Assembly (NCBI GenBank): GCA_004173255.1
Contig: SDZZ01000001.1
Location: forward strand, 1 to 33,242
From: Chitinophagaceae bacterium
GTDB taxonomy: Bacteria > Bacteroidota > Bacteroidia > Chitinophagales > Chitinophagaceae
Direction: 5' to 3'
Length of the DNA: 33,242 nucleotides
The notes beneath the pieces were generated by a model. It saw nothing but the letters and a program-made list of their open reading frames with translations. It did not search any database and had not been told where the DNA came from. Each line of letters begins with the position of its first letter. The stretch's first letter is position 1. The position numbers and the translations under genes are program-made. Positions 24,871 to 33,242 of this stretch are shown here, in pieces.

Positions 24871-25552
24871 TAAAATCAAAAACAAGTTCCTGATCAGGTT
24901 CACGCTCGGGAAAGATCCCGCCAAACGCATCATCGCATTCTGGAAAAAAAACGGGCCCGACTTCAGGTACTTTGAATCGGCCGAAGATCCGCGATGGATC
25001 GATATCTTCTGGAAAGAAGAATCCCTTTTCCGGCGGTTGTTTTCCCGGCTTGATCTTACCCGGACGCTGGAGATTGCCTGTGGGGCGGGCAGGCATTCGT
25101 GGCAGGTACGTGGGCAGACCGGCGAACTGTACCTGCTCGATTCATCGGCCGGCGCACTTGAACTTGCCCGGCAAAAATTTGCCGGGACTGATCATGTTCA
25201 TTTCATCCATCACCCATCAGGTAATGGTCTGCCTGATTCAATAACCGATAACTCGTTCAGCAGCATTTTTTCCTATGATGCCATGGTGCATTTTGAAAAG
25301 GAAACCGTAAGGTCCTATCTGCTTGCCTCGTTCAGGGCGCTTCGTCCCGGCGGGCTGTGCCTGTTCCATTACTCGAACTACCACGCAAATCCGGCCGGCC
25401 CGTTCTCCGCTAATCCCGGCTGGCGCAACTACCTGACGCAGGAACTCTTCACACAATACTTCACTGAAGCAGGCTTCACCCTCATCGAAACCCATCTGAC
25501 CGATTTCTCCGCGCCCCAGTCCGATGCCGTGTCGCTTCTCCTGAAACCCTGA
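24854..25552 (+). CDS. Class I SAM-dependent methyltransferase
   Basis: From GTG 24854 the product has 232 residues. No ATG stands upstream of the conserved domain in this frame; the frame extends further upstream only inside the kinase gene, where it shows no homology. Motif I is LEIACGAGRHS (binding S-adenosylmethionine), followed by ELYLLDSSAGALELARQKF, FSSIFSYDAMVHFEKE and LRPGGLCLFHYSN, which is a typical Rossmann methyltransferase core. The substrate is unknown. The start overlaps the kinase stop by 17 bp, so co-transcription and coupled translation are likely, although a functional link to the kinase is not evident. Confidence 0.82.
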   Translation: MVTLFNKIKNKFLIRFTLGKDPAKRIIAFWKKNGPDFRYFESAEDPRWIDIFWKEESLFRRLFSRLDLTRTLEIACGAGRHSWQVRGQTGELYLLDSSAGALELARQKFAGTDHVHFIHHPSGNGLPDSITDNSFSSIFSYDAMVHFEKETVRSYLLASFRALRPGGLCLFHYSNYHANPAGPFSANPGWRNYLTQELFTQYFTEAGFTLIETHLTDFSAPQSDAVSLLLKP

Positions 25553-25627
25553 CCCCGGAACAGCGGATCAAACCGGGTATATTTTTTCACGTTATTGGCA
25601 TGCAGCCCAAATTCTACAAAGAAAAAT

Positions 25628-25658
25628 TTGTCAGCAAAACTTTACAACATTACTTTTG
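25628..25658 (+). promoter_or_regulatory. Bacteroidota-type promoter of the SusC operon
   Basis: TTG (25628-25630) and TACTTTTG (25651-25658) are 20 bp apart and fit the Bacteroidota consensus TTG-N19-21-TAnnTTTG. Transcription would start near 25665, about 250 bases before the SusC ATG. Confidence 0.85.
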
Positions 25659-25693
25659 TCCACCAAACTGGTAGACTATAAACGTATCAACTT

Positions 25694-25837
25694 ATGAGTA
25701 ATCGCTTTTTTACTGTTGGCAACACGCGATGTGCCTTGCCACACCGGAAGCCACCCACCGGATCACCTGCCTTATTCCCCTCCATCCTTTCGATGATGCG
25801 AATGCGCATGACCTGCCATTCCTGCTGCTGTTGCTGA
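25694..25837 (+). CDS. Possible leader peptide ending in a Cys cluster
   Basis: The first ATG after the predicted transcription start opens a 47-codon frame. It ends MMRMRMTCHSCCCC and stop, so five of its last seven codons are Cys (TGC, then TGC TGC TGT TGC). Internal ATGs at codons 34, 35, 37 and 39 could also start a peptide of 9 to 14 residues. The four final Cys codons form the 5' arm of a hairpin with GTAGCAGC just downstream. This is the layout of an attenuator leader. Polycysteine leader ORFs acting as cysteine-responsive attenuators are known in mycobacteria; a role here is inferred. An overlapping Leu5 frame competes with this reading. Confidence 0.45.
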   Translation: MSNRFFTVGNTRCALPHRKPPTGSPALFPSILSMMRMRMTCHSCCCC

Positions 25838-25848
25838 TCCGTAGCAGC
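25830..25848 (+). promoter_or_regulatory. Hairpin overlapping the Cys codons of the leader ORF
   Basis: GTTGCT (25830-25835) pairs with AGCAGC (25843-25848) with one G-T wobble around a 7-base loop. GCTGCT one turn upstream can compete for the same 3' arm. A ribosome stalled on the Cys codons would open the stem. No T run follows, so it is not a simple terminator. Confidence 0.4.
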
Positions 25849-25916
25849 CAACCTTATCCCCTGACTTCACGATTGCCTGCCGGCCTACTGCATCTTTCAA
25901 CATATAAATAACCGAT

Positions 25917-28900
25917 ATGAACCGACTTGTACGGGTCGTGGTGCTATGCCTTGCACTACTGGCCGGAGTAAACATCTTTGCGCAGGAAACAAACCGCACC
26001 ATCAGCGGTACCATCACCAATTCAGAAACCGGACAACCACTATCAGGGGCATCAGTGAGTGTGAAAGGTTCCCGGGCCGGAACATCCACCAATGAAGCGG
26101 GTGTGTTCCAGTTACAGGTAGACGCTACAGCAAAAAAATTGCTGGTCAGTTACGCCGGGTTCGACCCCCAGGAAACAGACATTGGCACAAGGGTGCAATT
26201 TGACTTTCAACTGAAATCATCTTCACGCCAACTGGAAGACGTGATCGTGACCGGTTACAGCACACAGAACAAACGCTTCATTGCCGGCTCCATCGTGAGT
26301 GTGAATGCAGACGAACTGCGAAACATCCCTGCCGCCAGCGTCAACCAGCTGTTGCAGGGAAAGGCAGCAGGGGTGCAGGTTACGGCCAACTCGGGTGTAC
26401 CCGGTGGTGGAATTACCTTTCGGGTGCGCGGGAACAATTCCATCAACGCTGCGGTGGATCCGCTGTATATCGTTGACGGTGTAATCATCAGCAACCAGGA
26501 ACTTTTCCAGACCGGTCTCGGCTCGCAAAAACAATCAAACCCCATTGCCGACCTGAACCCGGCCGATATCCAGAACATCCAGATCCTGAAAGATGCAAAC
26601 GCCACGGCGATTTACGGATCGCTGGGTGCAAACGGCGTGGTCATTATCACTACCCGCCGGGGCAAACTGAACAGCGATGGAAAGATCAGCCTCAATGTAT
26701 CACATGGATGGTCGGATGCCCCGAAGAAATTCGAACTGGTATCGGGACCCGAAAATGGGTTGCTGATCAATGAAGCCAGGATCAATACGGCAATTGACCA
26801 GGGCATCGATCCCGCCACCATTGTACTTCCCTACAATCCCGATACGCTGAAAACATATGACCGCATCAAAGACCTGTTCCGCGTAGCCAATACATCCAAC
26901 TACGAGTTATCGGCCCAGGGCGGCTCGGAAAAAAGCACCTACTATGCAAGTGTCGGGTTCCTGCGGCAGGAAGGCATAGTGCGGCCATCCAATTTTGAAC
27001 GTTTTTCCGCCCGGCTCAACTACGATAACTATGTAAACTCGAGAGTGAAAGTTGGGACCAGCCTCAATCTCAGCCGTACCTACCGCAACGTGAGTGTGAA
27101 TGACAACAGCCCGACCGGTGTAATCAATTCGGCTATTTTTCCCCGCTCCTTCCTTCCCATCTTTAATGCAGACGGCACCTATGCACGGTATGGAAGTTTC
27201 GACAACCACATTGCCCTCATCAACAACCTGGACAATAATGCCGTGGGATGGAGGATGATCGGTAATGCTTTTGCAGAGATCAGCATCCTGAAGGAACTGA
27301 AATTCCGTACCAGCTACAGCATCGATTATAACAGCCTTTATGAAAACAACTATGCCAATACCCTCATCAGCGCAGGTATTGCGTCGAACGGATCGGCAGC
27401 TTCCAATGAAACCAAGAACACAGTATTTGTAGCCGACCAGGTACTGACTTATATCAAAACGTTCAACCGCAAACATTCGGTGAATGCCCTGGTGGGTAAC
27501 TCCATTAACAATGTACTGCTGCAGAATACAAACGCCACAGGTACAGGCTTTCCAACCAACAGCATCAAGGCGATCTCTGCGGCTGCCAACAAGGCGGGTT
27601 CATCGAGCCAGGAAAAAACAAGACTGGTGTCTTTCTTTGGTAAAGCCAGTTATACCTATGACAACAAATACACGCTGGATGCAAGCCTGCGGGCAGATGC
27701 CTCGTCCCGTTTTGGTGTTGACAACCGCTGGGGTTACTTCCCCTCCGGTGGTATCACCTGGCGTGCATCGCAGGAAAAATTTGTACAGGACCTTGGTTTC
27801 TTTGATGACCTTAAATTCCGCGCCAGCGCCGGTTTGTCGGGCACACAGACGGGTATCGGGGCCTATGCCCCCCTTGGCCTCTGGGCATCAGGAGCCAACT
27901 ACCTCGATCTTCCCGGTACCGCACCCACCCAACTGGCTAATCCATCCCTTGGATGGGAGACCACCCGTCAGTATGACCTGGGAGCTGAGTTCACCATCCT
28001 GAAAAACAGGCTTTCTTTCACGGTAGACTATTACAACAAATATACCTACGACCTGTTGCTGCAGGTACCGGTGCCGTCCCGGTCAGGCTTTACAGAGCTT
28101 ACCCAAAACTATGGCGCCATCAGGAACAAGGGGGTGGAGCTTACCGTACATTCAACCAATATCAATACCGAGGACTTCCGGTGGACAACCGACTTCAACA
28201 TTTCATGGAATAAAAACAAGATTGAAAGGCTGCCGTCCGATATCACCCTTGGTGCATCCGGCCGCAATATTTCCATCATGCGGCAGGGTTATGCCATCAA
28301 CTCGTTCCAGCTGTACCGCCAGCTGTATGTTGATCCGCAAACCGGCAATGCAGTGTACGAGGATGTCAACAAAGACGGTATCATCACATCGGCCGACCGC
28401 CAGATTGTTGGCAATGCCAACCCGCGTTACACCGGTGGCCTCACCAATACCCTCAGCTATAAATCTTTTGACCTCAATTTCTTTTTCTATTTCTCGCAGG
28501 GCAACAAGATCATGAACATGCAGAACTTCTTCCTGGTGCATGGGGGTACACAATCCAATATCGGATTCCTGCCCATACAGCTGGAAAGATGGCAGAAGCC
28601 CGGTGATGTTACCGATATACCCCGACTGACCACCTTTGCGGGAAGTCCGACCGTTAACGGCGGGGCGTCGAACAACTATGGTGGTAATGTGGCCAGCCTG
28701 AGTAGCCGTTATCTTGAAGATGCATCCTTTATCCGGCTGCGTAATATTTCATTGGGTTATAATGTGCCCGCGGCAGTAAGCCGCACGCTGCACCTGAGTT
28801 CGCTGCGCGCGTATGTGCAGGTGAGCAACCTGTTTACCATCAGCGACTACTCGGGTCTTGATCCGGAGGTAAGCTCGCAGGGCGGTAACCAGAATACAGC

Positions 28901-28967
28901 AGGGTACGACTGGGCAACGGTTCCGCAGCCAAGGACGTTCCTGGTTGGATTAAACCTTTCATTTTAA
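25917..28967 (+). CDS. SusC/RagA-family TonB-linked outer-membrane transporter
   Basis: The 1016-residue protein has a signal peptide (MNRLVRVVVLCLALLAGVNI, then FAQ), a CarboxypepD_reg-like domain (about 27-100; ISGTITNSETGQPLSGASVS), a plug domain (about 110-225; LEDVIVTGYSTQNKR, VNQLLQGKAAGVQV, DPLYIVDGVI, ILKDANATAIYGSLGANGV) and a barrel ending FLVGLNLSF. SusC proteins form the TonB-driven channel of a two-part transporter with a SusD lid. The gene is first after a long leader and is followed 19 bp later by susD-like and then M14 peptidase genes. With a peptidase in the operon the cargo is probably peptide, as with RagAB of Porphyromonas gingivalis (inference). No anti-sigma (FecR) or sigma gene is nearby. 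Confidence 0.95.
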   Translation: MNRLVRVVVLCLALLAGVNIFAQETNRTISGTITNSETGQPLSGASVSVKGSRAGTSTNEAGVFQLQVDATAKKLLVSYAGFDPQETDIGTRVQFDFQLKSSSRQLEDVIVTGYSTQNKRFIAGSIVSVNADELRNIPAASVNQLLQGKAAGVQVTANSGVPGGGITFRVRGNNSINAAVDPLYIVDGVIISNQELFQTGLGSQKQSNPIADLNPADIQNIQILKDANATAIYGSLGANGVVIITTRRGKLNSDGKISLNVSHGWSDAPKKFELVSGPENGLLINEARINTAIDQGIDPATIVLPYNPDTLKTYDRIKDLFRVANTSNYELSAQGGSEKSTYYASVGFLRQEGIVRPSNFERFSARLNYDNYVNSRVKVGTSLNLSRTYRNVSVNDNSPTGVINSAIFPRSFLPIFNADGTYARYGSFDNHIALINNLDNNAVGWRMIGNAFAEISILKELKFRTSYSIDYNSLYENNYANTLISAGIASNGSAASNETKNTVFVADQVLTYIKTFNRKHSVNALVGNSINNVLLQNTNATGTGFPTNSIKAISAAANKAGSSSQEKTRLVSFFGKASYTYDNKYTLDASLRADASSRFGVDNRWGYFPSGGITWRASQEKFVQDLGFFDDLKFRASAGLSGTQTGIGAYAPLGLWASGANYLDLPGTAPTQLANPSLGWETTRQYDLGAEFTILKNRLSFTVDYYNKYTYDLLLQVPVPSRSGFTELTQNYGAIRNKGVELTVHSTNINTEDFRWTTDFNISWNKNKIERLPSDITLGASGRNISIMRQGYAINSFQLYRQLYVDPQTGNAVYEDVNKDGIITSADRQIVGNANPRYTGGLTNTLSYKSFDLNFFFYFSQGNKIMNMQNFFLVHGGTQSNIGFLPIQLERWQKPGDVTDIPRLTTFAGSPTVNGGASNNYGGNVASLSSRYLEDASFIRLRNISLGYNVPAAVSRTLHLSSLRAYVQVSNLFTISDYSGLDPEVSSQGGNQNTAGYDWATVPQPRTFLVGLNLSF

Positions 28968-28986
28968 TCATTACAAATCATCAGAC

Positions 28987-30330
28987 ATGAACTATAGATT
29001 TTTAGCCGCCGCCTCACTACTCACGCTGGCGTTAACGTTCAGCTCCTGCGAAAAATACCTGTCGCAGGACCCTAACTATGCGGTACCGGCAGAAACCGCA
29101 ATCGTTGATGCGAACACGTCACGGGCAGCCATCATTGGCACCTATGACCGTTTACAGAATTATTATGCGGGCAACTATCCGACCCTGGGTACCATCACTG
29201 CCGACCTGGTCGTGTTCAATGGTACGCTGAGCCAGTACCTGCAGCTGGACCAGAATGCGATACCGACCGACAATGTAACAACCGTTGCTGCCTACCAGGG
29301 TATTTACCGCACGATCAACTCTGCTAACAATGTTATTACCTCCGTGCCTGCTGTTACCGATCCACTACTATCTGCAGCGGAAAAAGAAAAAATTCTTGGT
29401 GAAGCCTATTTTATCCGCGCCCTGGCCTACTTCGACCTGGCACGTGGATGGGGTGGAGTGCAACTGCAACTGACCCCTACCCTTACCATTGACGGCATCA
29501 AGGGTGTCAAAAGAAGCACAGTCGACCAGACGTATGACCAGGTGCTGGCCGACCTTGTGGAAGCAGAACGATTACTTCCGGAAGATGCAAACACCAGGAA
29601 CCGCGCACAAAAAAGTACCGCACGGGCGTTGCGCGCAAGGCTGCACCTGTACCGTAAACAATGGGCCGATGCGGAAGCGTATGCTACGCAGGTGATCAGC
29701 AACACAAAGTACCAGCTGGTATCACCCTATAAAACCTTTTTTACTGCGCCATTCCAAAGCCGTGAGTCGGTGCTCGAACTGCAGTTTTCTAACAACGACC
29801 GCAATACTTTCTGGAATCTCTGGTATCCGAGTTCGCAGGGTGGGCAGTTTACCCTGAAACCCTCTGCATCACTCATCGCCCGGCTGAATGACCCCAATGT
29901 GGGTGGTAACAGGAACACGCTTATTGCGGGTACCGGTGCCAATGTGTATGGCGTTTTATATAATACCGTTGGTATCAGCACCGACCCGTCCTATGTGATC
30001 CGGATAGCGGAGCTTTACCTCATCCGTGCAGAAGCCAGGGCACAGCAAAACAAACTTGATGATGCAGTCGATGACCTTGATGCGGTACGTGCACGCGCTG
30101 GGGTGCCTGCATCCACAGCCGTTACGCAGGCAGAAATATTGCAGGCCATTGAAGATGAAAACGCGATTGAGTTTGCGTTTGAATCCCATCGGTGGTTTGA
30201 CCTCGTCCGGACTGGCCGCGCCGCCGCAGTACTGGGTGTAAGTAACCCCAACTACTGGCTGTTTCCCCTGCCCTATTCCGATGTATTGTCGGACCCCGAC
30301 CTGGAAGGACAGAACAACCCGGGTTATTAA
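28987..30330 (+). CDS. SusD/RagB-family nutrient-binding lipoprotein
   Basis: The 447-residue product has a lipoprotein signal (MNYRFLAAASLLTLALTFSS, lipidated Cys21). TPR-like helices follow, with the family segments ILGEAYFIRALAYFDLARGW, STARALRARLHLYRKQWADA, RIAELYLIRAEARAQQ, EFAFESHRWFDLVRTGRA and the C-terminal NYWLFPLPYSDVLSDP. It is on the short side for the family. SusD proteins cap the SusC channel outside the cell and capture the cargo. The gene begins 19 bp after susC and is followed 41 bp later by the peptidase, in one operon. Confidence 0.95.
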   Translation: MNYRFLAAASLLTLALTFSSCEKYLSQDPNYAVPAETAIVDANTSRAAIIGTYDRLQNYYAGNYPTLGTITADLVVFNGTLSQYLQLDQNAIPTDNVTTVAAYQGIYRTINSANNVITSVPAVTDPLLSAAEKEKILGEAYFIRALAYFDLARGWGGVQLQLTPTLTIDGIKGVKRSTVDQTYDQVLADLVEAERLLPEDANTRNRAQKSTARALRARLHLYRKQWADAEAYATQVISNTKYQLVSPYKTFFTAPFQSRESVLELQFSNNDRNTFWNLWYPSSQGGQFTLKPSASLIARLNDPNVGGNRNTLIAGTGANVYGVLYNTVGISTDPSYVIRIAELYLIRAEARAQQNKLDDAVDDLDAVRARAGVPASTAVTQAEILQAIEDENAIEFAFESHRWFDLVRTGRAAAVLGVSNPNYWLFPLPYSDVLSDPDLEGQNNPGY

Positions 30331-30371
30331 TTTTCGTATCACAATTCTTCAAGATAAAACCAGACAACTAA

Positions 30372-32975
30372 ATGAATCTTTTCAAAAAAATCGGTCGCCT
30401 CGGCGTGATAGCGGTACTGCTCATATCGCAGCAGGTCGTGGCACAAAGCAGTTACTATTTCCCCAATGCGGGCTCGTTTGATCCAAAAGTTCCAACACCG
30501 GAAGCTTTCTTCGGTTATGAAATCGGCACACTCTATACCAGGCACGACCAGATCGTTTCCTATTTAAAGGAACTGGCCAGGACATCGGATCGTGTGCACT
30601 TCCAGGTGATCGGTAAAACGTACGAGGAACGCCCGCAGGTGATCCTCACCATTACCTCACCGGAGAACTATAACAAACTGGAGTCCATCCGCACCGAACA
30701 CCTGTCGCTGGTTGATCCCGTCAAACCGGTAGTCGCTTCTACCGCACCGGTGATCATACTGCTTGGTTACAGTGTGCATGGTAACGAAACATCCAGTGGT
30801 GAAGCCGGCATCCTGACGGCGTATTACCTGGCGGCGAACCAGTCGGACGAAACAAAAAAATGGCTTGACCAGTCCGTGATCTTCATTGACCCTTCGCTTA
30901 ATCCGGATGGGCGTGACCGCGCAGCAAACTGGCACAACTCGTACCGTTCATTCCCTAACAGCGCTGATCCGCTCGACAAGGAACATACGGAAGGATGGCC
31001 CGCCGGGCGCGCCAACCATTACCTGGCCAACCTTAACCGCGACTGGCTTAGTGCCACCCAGGTTGAAAGCCAGAACCGCCTTAAGTTTTTCCACCAGTGG
31101 TATCCGAACGTACAGATTGACTTCCATGAAATGGGCGCCAACAGCACCTACTATTTTGAACCCGGACCCAAAAGGACACAGAGCCCCATCCTGCCACAAT
31201 CCTCATACGACTTCAACGCCACCCTTGGCAGGTACCATGCAGAGGCACTTGACAAAATCGGTTCCCTCTATTTTACCAAGGAACAATATGATAACCTGTC
31301 ACCAATCTATGGCTCCACTTATCCCGACTTCTTCGGGGCTGTTGCTGCCACCTTTGAACAGGCCAGCAGCCGCGGGCTTGAAACGGAAAGTGACAACGGC
31401 ATCCTGACATTCCCTTTCAGCATCCGCAACCACCTGGTGACCGGACTGGCCACCATCCGTGGTGCGGTCAACGAAAAAGCGGGATTGTTCAAACTGCAGA
31501 AAGAATTTTTCCAGACTGCACTTGACCAGGCAAAAGCATACCCGGTCAAACAATGGATTTTTGGTGACAGCCGCGACCAGTCGCTGACCAACCAGTTCCT
31601 CGACCTGCTGCTGAAGCACAAGGTGAAAGTATATGAAGTGGGTTCGTCCACTACTATTGCCGGCAAATCTTACGAAAAAGGAAAGGCCTACATAGTACCG
31701 GGCGACCAGCCCAACTTCCGCATAGTGCATTCTATTTTTGAAGAAACCGCACCGCTGAACGACAGCCTGTATTACGATAACACATCCTGGTCACTGATCC
31801 ATGCGTACGGACTGCAATACAGCAAACAAACAACCGCCACTGCGAAAGGTGCAGAGGTAACCACGGTACCGGTAACTACCGGAGGTGTAACCGGTGGAGT
31901 TTCAAAAGAGGCTTACCTGCTCAGCTGGTCGGAGTACAATGCATCGAAAGCACTGAACTACCTGCTCGAAAACGGCGTGTTTGTAAAAGCTGCCTATAAA
32001 ACTTTTAGTGCCCGCGTGTCTGACGGCCTGAAAGCATTCGGCCATGGTTCACTGGTGATACCGGTTGCAGGCCAGAAGCTCGGTGCCGACAGCTTATACA
32101 ACGTGGTAAAACGGGCGGGCGAAACAAGCGGACTTAATTTTTCCACGGTAATCACCGGCTTGAATGTGGAAGGTGTTGACCTGGGAAGTTCGAGTGTAAA
32201 AGGCATCCGCAAACCATCGATCGCGGTAGTATTCGGAACCGGTACCAACTATGAAGAGGCCGGCCAGGTTTGGTTCCTGCTGAACCAGCAGCTGAATGTT
32301 TCGCCTACCAAACTCGATATCCTCAGCCTGCCCCGTGCGCAGCTCGGCCGTTACAATACCCTGATACTGGTGAGTGGTTCGTATGCCAGCCTGGATAAGG
32401 CAACTGTTGCCCGCATCAAAAACTGGGTGGCTGAAGGTGGTACACTGATCACCTTTAAAAATGCAATCGACTGGGGCATTCAGCAGGAAATTATCAATGA
32501 AAAACTGTTTGTCGATTCCTCCGATGCAAAACTCCGCGAACGGATCGATTATGTAAAACAGGATGTAACTGAGGGAGCAAGACGTATCAATGGCGGTGTA
32601 TTCACTGCTGATATCGATACCACCAACCCGATAGCGTTCGGACTGCATAACCGGAAAATATATTTTACCAAGAATAGCCAGACCATACTGCAGCCATCAC
32701 GGAACAAGTATGCCAACGTTGCGGTGTACGACGCGCAATCATATGTCGGTGGATATGTTTCAAAAAAGAATATCGCAAAAATCAACAGCACGGCTGCCAT
32801 TGTGGTGAGTGCTCAGGGTGCCGGTAAAATTATACTTTTTGCCGATGACCCTACTTACCGCAGCTACTGGCATGGAACAGACCGCCTGCTGATCAATGCA
32901 ATTTATTTTGGGTACCAGGTTTCCCTGGGTGCGCCTTCATTCGGTGCAGCCCATGAAGAAGAGGAGGAACTTTAG
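30372..32975 (+). CDS. M14-family zinc carboxypeptidase with GATase-like C-terminal domain
   Basis: The 867-residue product has a signal peptide (about 1-25, ending VVAQ). The M14 domain (about 40-360) shows the zinc ligands His136 and Glu139 in GYSVHGNETSSGEA, His252 in IDFHEMGANSTY, the NLNRDWLS substrate-binding segment and FEQASSRG as the probable catalytic-Glu region. After a linker, residues about 615-720 resemble a class I glutamine-amidotransferase-like fold (PSIAVVFGTGTNYEEAG, LILVSGSYASLDKAT, IKNWVAEGGTLITF). The enzyme should trim peptides at the surface or in the periplasm. As the last gene after SusC and SusD it probably processes their cargo. A terminator follows 22 bp after the stop. 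Confidence 0.93.
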   Translation: MNLFKKIGRLGVIAVLLISQQVVAQSSYYFPNAGSFDPKVPTPEAFFGYEIGTLYTRHDQIVSYLKELARTSDRVHFQVIGKTYEERPQVILTITSPENYNKLESIRTEHLSLVDPVKPVVASTAPVIILLGYSVHGNETSSGEAGILTAYYLAANQSDETKKWLDQSVIFIDPSLNPDGRDRAANWHNSYRSFPNSADPLDKEHTEGWPAGRANHYLANLNRDWLSATQVESQNRLKFFHQWYPNVQIDFHEMGANSTYYFEPGPKRTQSPILPQSSYDFNATLGRYHAEALDKIGSLYFTKEQYDNLSPIYGSTYPDFFGAVAATFEQASSRGLETESDNGILTFPFSIRNHLVTGLATIRGAVNEKAGLFKLQKEFFQTALDQAKAYPVKQWIFGDSRDQSLTNQFLDLLLKHKVKVYEVGSSTTIAGKSYEKGKAYIVPGDQPNFRIVHSIFEETAPLNDSLYYDNTSWSLIHAYGLQYSKQTTATAKGAEVTTVPVTTGGVTGGVSKEAYLLSWSEYNASKALNYLLENGVFVKAAYKTFSARVSDGLKAFGHGSLVIPVAGQKLGADSLYNVVKRAGETSGLNFSTVITGLNVEGVDLGSSSVKGIRKPSIAVVFGTGTNYEEAGQVWFLLNQQLNVSPTKLDILSLPRAQLGRYNTLILVSGSYASLDKATVARIKNWVAEGGTLITFKNAIDWGIQQEIINEKLFVDSSDAKLRERIDYVKQDVTEGARRINGGVFTADIDTTNPIAFGLHNRKIYFTKNSQTILQPSRNKYANVAVYDAQSYVGGYVSKKNIAKINSTAAIVVSAQGAGKIILFADDPTYRSYWHGTDRLLINAIYFGYQVSLGAPSFGAAHEEEEEL

Positions 32976-32997
32976 GTCGACCTATTGTTTAAATCCG

Positions 32998-33030
32998 GCC
33001 ACCGTTGTTTTACAGCGGTGGCTTTTTTTT
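32998..33030 (+). terminator. Rho-independent terminator of the SusCD-peptidase operon
   Basis: GCCACCGTTG (32998-33007) pairs with CAGCGGTGGC (33013-33022), with one wobble, around a 5-base loop and is followed by eight T. It lies 22 bp after the peptidase stop. Confidence 0.92.
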
Positions 33031-33108
33031 GTCCAAATCCACGAAAAACATTGCTGAACCACGATATATCAACATCAGGCAGATGGATGGTTGGTGTCAA
33101 GAAAGCAA

Positions 33109-33216
33109 ATGGTTGCAGCATACGCCTCGGATCTGGATATCACGGCATCGTACCTGAGCCGCGTGGTGAAACGGGTTTTTCAGGAATTATACCGGCGTAA
33201 ATTTCAGCAGTTTTAA
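33109..33216 (+). pseudogene. Decayed AraC-type helix-turn-helix fragment
   Basis: A short frame reads VAAYASDLDITASYLSRVVK, which resembles the first helix-turn-helix of AraC regulators (YA-x-L-x-I-s-x-SYLSR-x-x-K). The continuation expected in the family (ETG) is found in the +1 frame (ETGFSGIIPA), which then stops. No full AraC gene surrounds it: an upstream stop lies at 33055-33057 and the frame ends at 33216. It is best explained as a remnant of a lost regulator. The rest of the window (33217-33242) is too short to judge. Confidence 0.4.
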
Positions 33217-33242
33217 AAAGGATGTTCATCCCAGAAACCCAT

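Larger units (their letters stand above)
25553..25916 (+). other. Long leader region of the SusC operon
   Basis: This 364-base gap holds a well-formed promoter (25628-25658), giving a leader of about 250 bases, a short ORF with a Cys-rich end (25694-25837), and two hairpins (25796-25809 and 25830-25848). An overlapping 60-codon frame (25729-25911) reads the same CTG-like repeats as Leu5 and is the main alternative to the Cys-rich reading. Confidence 0.7.

Noticed and set aside
25729-25911. A 60-codon frame in the SusC leader with a Leu5 run
   Set aside because: It has no Bacteroidota start signal, is not the first ATG of the leader and lacks protein similarity I can name. It is kept only as the alternative reading of the repeat that encodes Cys in the called leader ORF.
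32985-33200. A 71-codon plus-strand frame after the peptidase operon
   Set aside because: It runs through the terminator stem and T run and has no family signal. Only its last residues (ETGFSG) make sense, as the shifted end of the AraC remnant.

Overview
The window looks like a chromosome segment of a Bacteroidota member, most likely from the Chitinophagaceae or a close family. The evidence is a SusC/SusD pair, a second CarboxypepD_reg-type TonB receptor, promoters of the Bacteroidota form (TTG, about 20 bp, TAnnTTTG), a Reg_prop/Y_Y_Y sensor kinase, a CDVCG-type outer-membrane barrel next to MbnP/MbnH, and the near absence of Shine-Dalgarno sites. Taxonomy is inferred from gene content only. 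No rRNA, tRNA, CRISPR array or intact insertion sequence was seen.

Layout. (1) 1-4371: the 3' part of a propeller sensor kinase, then minus-strand small genes (VOC protein, DinB-like protein, Crp/Fnr regulator, a hydrophilic protein and a small exported protein). A 122-bp imperfect hairpin element sits in a gene-free gap. (2) 4451-8417: a phytate module, with a TonB-dependent receptor followed by a beta-propeller phytase lipoprotein and a strong hairpin between them. (3) 8533-13078: a DNA-repair-like block, with a UvrA2-type ATPase lacking the UvrB-binding insertion, convergent with a radical SAM/DUF4130 pair. (4) 13191-14775: a LacI-type regulator divergent from a methylglyoxal-synthase-fold protein that has lost the catalytic residues; three LacI/cre-like operators lie between them. 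(5) 14855-20052: a minus-strand series of a Cys-rich membrane protein, a 22-bp direct-repeat array, MbnP, MbnH, a frameshifted small lipoprotein, an outer-membrane barrel and a GH32 fructanase. This looks like a metal (copper) module with a fructan hydrolase at its end. (6) 20089-25552: two divergent multi-PAS histidine kinases without response regulators; the second overlaps a methyltransferase gene. (7) 25628-33030: a promoter, a leader with a possible poly-cysteine peptide, SusC, SusD, an M14 metallopeptidase and a terminator, which together form a probable peptide-uptake operon. A decayed AraC fragment ends the window.

The main candidates for something new are the Cys4 leader ORF and overlapping hairpin ahead of the SusCD-peptidase operon, the catalytically stripped MgsA homologue with its operator cluster, and the 22-bp repeat array ahead of the MbnP/MbnH operon.
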